The notes beneath the pieces were generated by a model. The model did not search any database and was not told where the DNA came from. It saw nothing but the letters and a program-made list of their open reading frames with translations. Positions 55,441-64,000 of a stretch of 64,000 bases of DNA are shown piece by piece. Position 1 is the stretch's first letter. Each line of letters opens with the position of its first letter. Source of the DNA: Beaufortia kweichowensis. Taxonomy: Eukaryota > Chordata > Actinopteri > Cypriniformes > Gastromyzontidae. Where the stretch lies: positions 18,249,956 through 18,313,955 of the forward strand of contig CM032800.1 in assembly GCA_019155185.1 (NCBI GenBank). The letters are read 5' to 3'. The translations under genes were made by a program, and so were the position numbers.

Positions 55441-56164
55441 CCAAAAACATTACAAACACTTTTCTAATACAAGAGGAAAGTTCCAGTTTGAAAAAACACA
55501 AATAACAAATTGCACATCATACAATAAAAAAACTTCTTCTTGCTTTTTTGTGGTGGCTGTGTTTGTTCATTTTGAAACTGAGGATTTTTTGTTGGTTGGA
55601 CCCATGAACGTGCTGTGGTGTCTTTTTCAGTGACTTACTGATGACAGATGTCCTGAGCCCAGGATACAATGGATATACTTGGCTATGCGATACCACTTCA
55701 GCCCCTGACGAATGCGTGTGGAACATGTTTTAAAGAATTGCTTCAAACCTTTTCACACAGGTTATGTAGTAATGAAGCCTGTTGGCTTTACACAGCTAGC
55801 TTCCTTCCTTCCCCTCTCAACGCAGCTCTTAAGAGTAGCCAACCCCCCTTTTTCAAGGGACCAAAAGTAATCAAAAGTTGAAAAAAATATATATAACGTA
55901 GTTGACAACAGTTGGGTGCTGTTTCTGTGCGCACAGGTAGCGTGATCTCAGATCTGTGCATGTGTGTGATATGATTACACTTTCTACAATAGCGCATTCA
56001 TTTAGAACGCTGATGAAACTTACCGGAACTACCTGTACATTAGATGGTTTTCATGCATATCTTTCAAACAAACAGAATAGAGTATTCAGATAGACCATGG
56101 TATAAATTAAATGATCTACTTATTACTACTATATAAAATAAATTATTCACCTTTTCACCTCTCT
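55441..56164. other. Stretch without a recognised gene
   Basis: No domain was recognised in the short frames here. Confidence 0.35.
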
Positions 56165-56395
56165 TAAGTAGTCCTGTAACTGTAATGTGAATTATAGTTG
56201 CAATCAATGGCACTTTGTGTCCTCTATTATAGATCGCATATACGCCACGGATTGCAGCTGTAACACGCGATCATGGCAAGGCTTTTCTCTCCTTAAGGAG
56301 TTTTTAAATCCCTGACAACTGGACGGTTGTTTTCAATACCTTGTAAAGCTATGAACTTTGTAGTATGCGCTATACAATTAAATTGAATTGCATTA
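56165..56395 (+). mobile_element. 3' end fragment of an L2-type LINE
   Basis: Contains AATCAATGGCACTTTGTGTC, CACGGATTGCAGCTGTAACA and the closing GCGCTATACAATTAAATTGA, matching the 3' UTRs of the LINEs at 41188 and 52315. Confidence 0.8.
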
Positions 56396-56589
56396 GAATA
56401 TAAAGCACAGGCTTACTGTCATCAATGTTAATGTATAGGTTGAAAAATGGTTTCTGAATGAAGTGCCGCTTTGTATGTTCAAGGAGGCCTGGTTTGCACG
56501 AGAACTGATTGCACATTATACTGTATATCTGTGTGGGAAGGTGTTTATAGGATGTCAATTTCAAAACACTCAGATTAGACTTAAACTGA

Positions 56590-56909
56590 TTAAAGGGATA
56601 GTTCACCCAAAAATAAAAAATATTTAATTATTTCTCACCGTCATGTCATGTCAAACCTGTATGACTTTCTTGCTTCAGCAGAACACAAAAGAAGATATTT
56701 TTACCAAATGTTGGTCACCGGCACCCGTTCACTTTCATAGTCTGAACACAAGATACAATGAAAGTCACTGGGCGCCGGGTAACCAATAGCGTTGCAAAAT
56801 ATCTTCTTCTATGTTCCACAAAAGACAGAATCATATACAGGGTTTGAATGACATAAGGATAAAAAACCTATGACATAATTTTTATTTTTGGGTGAACTAT
56901 CCCTTTGAA
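56590..56909. mobile_element. Complete TTAA-type MITE (AGTTCACCC family)
   Basis: Starts TTAAAGGGATAGTTCACCC and ends GGGTGAACTATCCCTTTGAA, with long inverted arms (AGAAGATATTTT against AAAATATCTTCTT). It is the intact reference for the split copy at 32501-33835. Confidence 0.88.
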
Positions 56910-57790
56910 TATTCTGCTCCTAAAGAATGCTAAGAACATAAAGGCTGTGTGCAAGCGCTTCCTCCAAAAAGACCAGATGCTCTGGATGAGGGGTTCTCAA
57001 CCTTTTGCAACTCATGTCCCACCAATGACTGTGTAAACACATTCCGAGGACCACCTTTCCAAATATGATAGTATGAACACAGAATGACGGATCTACACGC
57101 AAGCAAAGGAAAGGAGAGCTCGCGAGCTTGTTTTAAACTCGTGTGCATGACATCTCCATGTGCGCGTATACAAGCTTGCTCAAGCAACCTTTTTTCTTTT
57201 TTGCCATTAATTTGCCGTCATGCCCACCGTGTTTTTTCCTCGCTCAGCGCGAGTTCTTTGCGTTTTTTGTCCAGGCGCAGAGTTAAAGAACACTGCGCTT
57301 TCAAGCGTTGTTAAGCGCCCACACCCAGTGGTTTTAGAACAGCGCTTAGGCGCCGAATCCACCGGAGCGTTAAAACGCAGCTGAAAACGCCAGGCGCTGT
57401 TCTAATAATAAGATTCAAATTTTTTTTTTCATTATTTCACAGTAGTCTACCAATAATTTGGCCCACCAGATGGCGCTCCGAGGCCCACCGGTTGAGAATC
57501 ACTGTTTTGGATGAATACATGGGGTATAAAAATTAAAAATAGGAAGTTGGTTGGTCACTGGTAATTCACTTGGTTCAATCTTAATTTTATAAAGTGACAA
57601 GAATATGTTTTGTGCACAAAAGAAACAAAATAACGACTTTAATCAACATATTTTTCTCTTCCCTGTCTGTCGCATGCGGAAGGTGGTCCTCAGAATGTTT
57701 TTACACAGTCATTGGTGGGACCATCTGTTTTTTTGAGGAAGCGCTTGCACACAGCCTTTATGTTCTTAGCATTCTTTAGGAGCAGAATAT
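56910..57790. repeat. Large imperfect palindrome between two MITEs
   Basis: The left arm (about 56905-57065) and the right arm (about 57675-57795) are reverse complements: TTCTGCTCCTAAAGAATGCT, GGCTGTGTGCAAGCGCTTCC and CCACCAATGACTGTGTAAA in the left arm all reappear inverted in the right arm. The right arm lacks about 35 bases that the left arm has, exactly around the start of the hAT element. Confidence 0.88.
56988..57504. mobile_element. hAT-like non-autonomous element
   Basis: Ends GAGGGGTTCTCAACC and GGTTGAGAATCACTG form inverted termini. Flanks are CTCTGGAT (56980-56987) and TTTTGGAT (57505-57512), an imperfect 8-bp duplication. There is no coding content. Confidence 0.65.
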
Positions 57791-57977
57791 TTAAAGGGAT
57801 AATAAAAATGTTGTCTTTACTACTTTTCTGGACCTTGAAAGTGAAAATGACCATGATGTCTACTGAGGGGTCGGGAAGCTCATGCATAAAAATATATCTT
57901 CATTCAAAAACAATGAGGGAACAACATTGTGAGTAAATAATGACAAAATGTTCATTTTTGGATGAACTAACCCTTTA
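57791..57977. mobile_element. Shorter diverged TTAA-type MITE
   Basis: Begins TTTAAAGGGATAATAAAAAT and ends TTTGGATGAACTAACCCTTTAA; same end type as 56590-56909 with a different interior. Confidence 0.75.
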
Positions 57978-59924
<1,947 letters not shown>

Positions 59925-60065
59925 TGCTGGTGGTAGATCATTTTCCTATATGCCACCTAAACTTTGGAACAGTCTTCCTACAGTAGTGCTGTACGAGAGG
60001 CAGACGCATATCTATAACATAGCATACAGTACACATAGTCATACACAACTGTTCTATAATACAAA
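59925..60065 (+). mobile_element. Fragment of an L2-like LINE ORF2 end
   Basis: GGTAGATCATTTTCCTATAT and following bases encode SFSYMPPKLWNSLPT-like sequence, the counterpart of SFSYLAPKLWNDLP in the LINEs at 41188 and 52315. Confidence 0.6.
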
Positions 60066-60574
60066 TCCCCTAAGGGATTGTTAGGCCAACCGGAACCAGG
60101 AACACAAGAGTGTGGTATGGTATTCTGCTTTCAGTTTGTCTCTTCTCATTATTCTGAGGTCTTCATAGTGAGCAGGATGCAGTCCGAACCCAGACAAGAT
60201 GGTGGATCTGAAAGAGGGAGGCGGCGACCTGACAAGTATTCCTTTTCCCATGTCAAGCCCATGACCTTGACATTGTTAGCACCATGCTCACTAACACTGA
60301 GCTACAGGAAAGCTAGTTGTGCAGCACTGTCAGCTTGTAGAGGAGAAGACCATGTACATCAGCGAGTGTAGAAAGACATCTTCACAGATGATTTGACTGT
60401 TGACCGGAAATGACTGAGCTGGCTGATCTAAAACCAGAAAGTAATTAGAGATGTTTTATTATTGAACATAAAAAGCTTCATTTATCACAGGTGTCTGTTC
60501 AATGAACATTGGCTGTGTTTACATTTGGTATTAATATCTTACCAGTGTGTGTGTTTGTGTGCATGTACTTTTAG
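60066..60574. other. Stretch without a recognised gene
   Basis: The frame 60078-60371 has no recognised domain. Confidence 0.3.
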
Positions 60575-60799
60575 ATTAGATTAAACTTTATTGTCATTAT
60601 GCAGAAGTTGAAGTTTATTTGTATAGCGCTTTAACAATGTGTCACTGTTTCAAAGCAGCTTTACAGCAGAATAACATTTACATTAACATTTACAAACAGA
60701 ATGACAAGCAGGAAAATATAAAAGATCATTTAATAACTAATATCAGCTCAGTCTCCTAGTGACACTCCAACACTGAACCCAAACTACATTAATGAATGT

Positions 60800-60841
<42 letters not shown>

Positions 60842-61480
60842 GGAGAAAAACCCTTGAGAGAACCCAAACTACATTAATGAATCTATATATATATATATAT
60901 ATATATATATGGAGAAATATAAAAGTGCCAGAAGTGTCATTATTATGTAGAGATAAGTGCAGAAGTAAGTACTGCAGCATAGTGAAACTGTAACTTACAT
61001 TAATTGCAGTATATACAGAGACAATATCCAGTATGAAAGAGTATGTACAAAATTTAAGTAGGCTAGGGAGTGCAATGTAAGGTTATACAGTTATATATAC
61101 ACATTATGAATAATATAATAGCAGCAACACAATATGAATGGTTAGAATGTGCACTAACATTGTTAAACAATGAACAGTCAGTGCAAAATATGAATAATGC
61201 AAAAGTTAACGAGTTCAGTCGGTTTGTGCAAAGATGTGAGCAGACTATATGTACAGTATCAATAGCAGCAGCACAATATAGATGGATAAATGTATGATGA
61301 CATTGATGAGCCATGTACAGTCTGTGCAGAATATGACTAATGCAGAACAGATTGTGCATACATGTGAGTAGAGCAAATACATGTCAGTAAAGTACTGAGA
61401 CCAGTGCAGGAACATCAGGCTGGAGGTGTGGAGTTCAGCAGGGTCACGGCTTCCTGAACCTGCTGGAGATTAACTGTAGA
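60575..61480 (-). repeat. Composite of retroposon 3' ends and TA microsatellites
   Basis: The plus strand reads TTAGATTAAACTTTATTGTC, then AAGTTTATTTGTATAGCGCT, both typical starts of minus-strand fish retroposon tails. TA runs lie at 60797-60842 and 60884-60912, each following the same AACCCAAACTACATTAATGA word. From about 60990 to 61480 imperfect repeats contain CAGTGCAAAATATGAATAAT-type words. Confidence 0.6.
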
Positions 61481-62748
61481 TTTTGGTGAAGATGGAGGTT
61501 AGTGTAAATGAGGTTTCTCCGTTGAGACTCGAATGGTAAACGAATGGTGTTTTTAGCTGATATAATTAACTGATCACAAGAGAAAATGAATTGGTATGGT
61601 AGATGCCTTTCAGCTCTTTCTGCAATAGACACCCCTGACATCTTATTATGGAATTTTATCCACCCAATCTATTATAAAAGAACTTTCAATTATATGTAAG
61701 ACTTCTAGAGGCATGTTATCTCACATAACTCCGCCTCCTGAAGCAAAAAAAGAGAAGCAATTTGCTTGATAACTGCTCCTAAATATATTTCCCTTTCTTG
61801 TTTTTCATTTAAAAGTGCTGAAAGGGAAATGGTCGGCTCATGTCCATAATTAACTATTTAAAATATCTTGGACTGAGGGAACTAATATTGCTAATATGCT
61901 CTAGTCTAATTTAAAAAATCCAATTTGTTTTTGTTATTGTTTGCAGACAATAAGCAAAGCAAACTACGATAATAGTCATGTGTGAATCCAAATCAATATG
62001 TTTAAGAAACATCAAATGAAGCCAGAATGAAGTTCAAAGTTCTTTCAGAGAAAACAGCATGAGACAAAATGGATGTGAATTATTTTGGTACGCATCAGTC
62101 TGAGTGTAATGTAATGTGTTTGTGTTCTGCTTGTTTTATAGGCCCATCATCTATAGAGTTAACATCACCCTGTGTGGTATTCACAATAATCGCTGAAATC
62201 TTTCCTTCACGCTGCTCTCTGTCTTCCGTACGTCGTGTTTCTGACTACAGTATCTGATAAAGCCGCTGACTGGAGTAATGGCTAACGTCTCTTCTGTCAA
62301 CAGCGTGATGAAACGCTTTACATGCCCAATGAGTTTTTACTGAATGTTTGTTTCCGTGAAAATCTGATGAATGACACAAGTGTAATAACACCACAATTGG
62401 TTTGCGCGCATTTTAGTTTGTGTAATCTGATTTAGGATTGAGGTGAATTCATAAGGCTCGGTTTACCTTTAATGTCCTCACGCGGCCCAGTGTTACAGAG
62501 CATTGCCACTGTGAGCAGCACGAGATGTTTTATGACGTATCAGTGGAAATGTATGTGGTAGGGCCTTCTACTACACTTTACTTGTGATCTAAAAGGTTCT
62601 GGTACATGGGTACCAAGTAACAACGTATTAGGAACATAGTAACATAAACCAGTAGCAAAAAAAAACACATTTATATAAAAGACAGGCCACACTTTTATTT
62701 GATTAGACTAGAAACTAGATTTTCCCTATGTGGCTTTTAAATCACTAC
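61481..62748. other. Stretch without a recognised gene
   Basis: About 1.3 kb with no assigned feature; the frame 62069-62257 shows no domain. Confidence 0.35.
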
Positions 62749-63214
62749 TGTCACGGAGTCGATGCCTTCAGCATCGGGTTCTCTACATCACGTCACCCGC
62801 TCTTCATCCCCGGACTATTAAGAACTTCATTTCCCACCATCCATTGCACCCCGCACACCTGCCATCATTCACTGTCACTCAGCCCCGCAAACCCGCACCG
62901 TCTGTTCCCTCATTATTATGGACATTATTTAATGTGTGTGTTTGCTTTTGTTCATTGTCTGGTGTTGTTGTAAATGTTATGCTTCTGTTCGTAACTCTGT
63001 CTGTCAGCCGTGCATTTACCTGGAAAAGTTTGTGAGTAATCTCAGCGTGTTGTTCTCCGCTGTTTTCTATGCCTGTATTGGATTATACAACCCTAACCCT
63101 AACCCTAACCCTTCTGAAGTGAAGTCTGTACCAGTTTGTTATTCCTCTGATGAAGTTCAGTAAAAGACTTTGAACTATATTCTCGTGTTCTGCCTCGTCT
63201 GATGCACGCTTACA
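62749..63214 (+). mobile_element. Solo LTR of a sushi-like Gypsy element, ACTAC target duplication
   Basis: Starts TGTCACGGAGTCGATGCC, like the LTRs of copy B, and ends GCACGCTTACA. The five bases ACTAC flank it on both sides (62744-62748, 63215-63219). It shares TTATGGACATTATTTAA and GATGAAGTTCAGTAAAAGA with the LTR at 31202-31592. A solo LTR arises by recombination between the two LTRs of a full element. Confidence 0.92.
63087..63112 (+). repeat. Telomere-like repeats inside the solo LTR
   Basis: About four CCCTAA units interrupt the LTR between TTGGATTATACA and TTCTGAAGTG. Confidence 0.9.
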
Positions 63215-63219
63215 ACTAC

Positions 63220-64000
63220 AGTGTAAATGATTTGTGGTTTTACCTACCTCTGTTCATTTGTTTTAAATCAAGACACATAGATACCATGCTTGCATGCGTC
63301 CAGTTAATTCAGAGTAGTCCAGATGTCTAGATGTTGTATGAATGACCCCTGCATAAATGCAGAAGACACCGCAGAGCCCGTAAATAAGAGCTGTCTACCT
63401 CTTGCTGTACTGGGACATTAAACGAAATAAAGATCCCAAGTCACAGAAACACATGCCATCACAATAATAAAACAAATGACCAGAATTATGAAAAACAAGC
63501 AAATGCAAAACATAAAGCAAACGATAATATCAATTGAATATTAGAAAAGAAACAAAAACACAAACTTTATTCTCTGTTGGCCTCATATGCAAACATTAAA
63601 ATATATACTGCACATACCCACAGTTCATTATGTGAAAGGAACAAATCATGCCACCATAGTTTTGGTGAAATATAAAGCAGGAACCAATTCAATAGCAGCA
63701 CCAACTCTTACCGACTTTTATTTAATAAAGAGCGCCACCGAGAGGCCAACCCCTGAAATAACCATCCTGCCACACCTGGACCAACCCTAACCACAGCAAG
63801 TGTGGCGTGTGCCATCCTCATCATCCTACAAAAGATAAGAAACTAATCATTACGTCATATCCATCATCATCCTGACTATTTTGAACTGTGTTAAGATAAA
63901 GTTTACATGTGCCTAAGTTACTTTGATTTAGCAAAATAATCTGATGTAGCAAATCCTTTTTTAAAGTTTATCAAATAATGGACTATACCATGAACTAACA
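63220..64000. other. Right-edge stretch without a recognised gene
   Basis: AT-rich sequence; the frame 63587-63790 shows no domain. Confidence 0.3.

Overview
This is eukaryotic, almost certainly teleost and probably cyprinid, nuclear DNA. The grounds are the repeat families: a DANA-like tRNA-derived SINE, a short inverted-repeat MITE resembling Angel, sushi-like Ty3/Gypsy elements, a DIRS-type retrotransposon, L2-type LINEs with ATTGA tails, TTAA-flanked MITEs and several hAT-type elements. There is no bacterial or organellar gene organisation, no CRISPR array, no rRNA gene and no convincing intact tRNA gene. No complete single-copy host gene could be recognised. The window is mostly a nested transposon landscape with two large minisatellites.

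Layout. 1-2840: sushi-like Gypsy copy A on the minus strand, cut off by the window edge. 2892-6591: minus-strand remains of two multicopy protein families, one with a PB1/SAMD3-like look and one transposase-like, with a SINE between. 7497-8640: diverged repeat, microsatellites, telomere-like units and an Angel-like MITE. 8768-14032: sushi-like Gypsy copy B on the plus strand with both LTRs but a broken coding region. 14033-18223: mostly unassigned. 18224-21763: minisatellite of about 14 bp period. 22619-25509: complete non-autonomous LTR element with a perfect 5-bp target duplication. 25863-30280: DIRS-type element on the minus strand. 30785-31735: LTR relic and LINE fragment. 32002-33835: fold-back transposon inserted in a MITE, plus a partial inverted second copy. 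36797-38617: L2 LINE interrupted by a hAT element. 41019-43651: hAT MITE split by an L2 LINE. 43782-43970 and 46119-48978: 19-bp and 31-bp minisatellites. 49065-51317: a spliced zinc-finger-type gene lying between inverted repeats. 52315-55440: a longer L2-type LINE on the minus strand. 56165-57977: LINE tail, MITEs, a hAT element and a large imperfect palindrome. 59925-61480: LINE-like fragments. 62749-63214: solo LTR with a perfect target duplication and a telomere-like block inside.

The parts do not form a pathway; they record successive insertions. Several nesting events are fixed by target duplications read directly from the sequence: TAAGT, ACTAC, ccaccaac/ccatcaac and aaaagggt/aaaaggtt. 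Coding regions are full of single-base frameshifts even where flanking LTRs are nearly identical, so part of the decay may be assembly error. The best candidates for something undescribed are the 1-kb fold-back element with an internal tRNA-promoter-like segment (32632-33646), the zinc-finger gene between inverted repeats (49065-51317), and the possible two-gene transposon (2892-6705).
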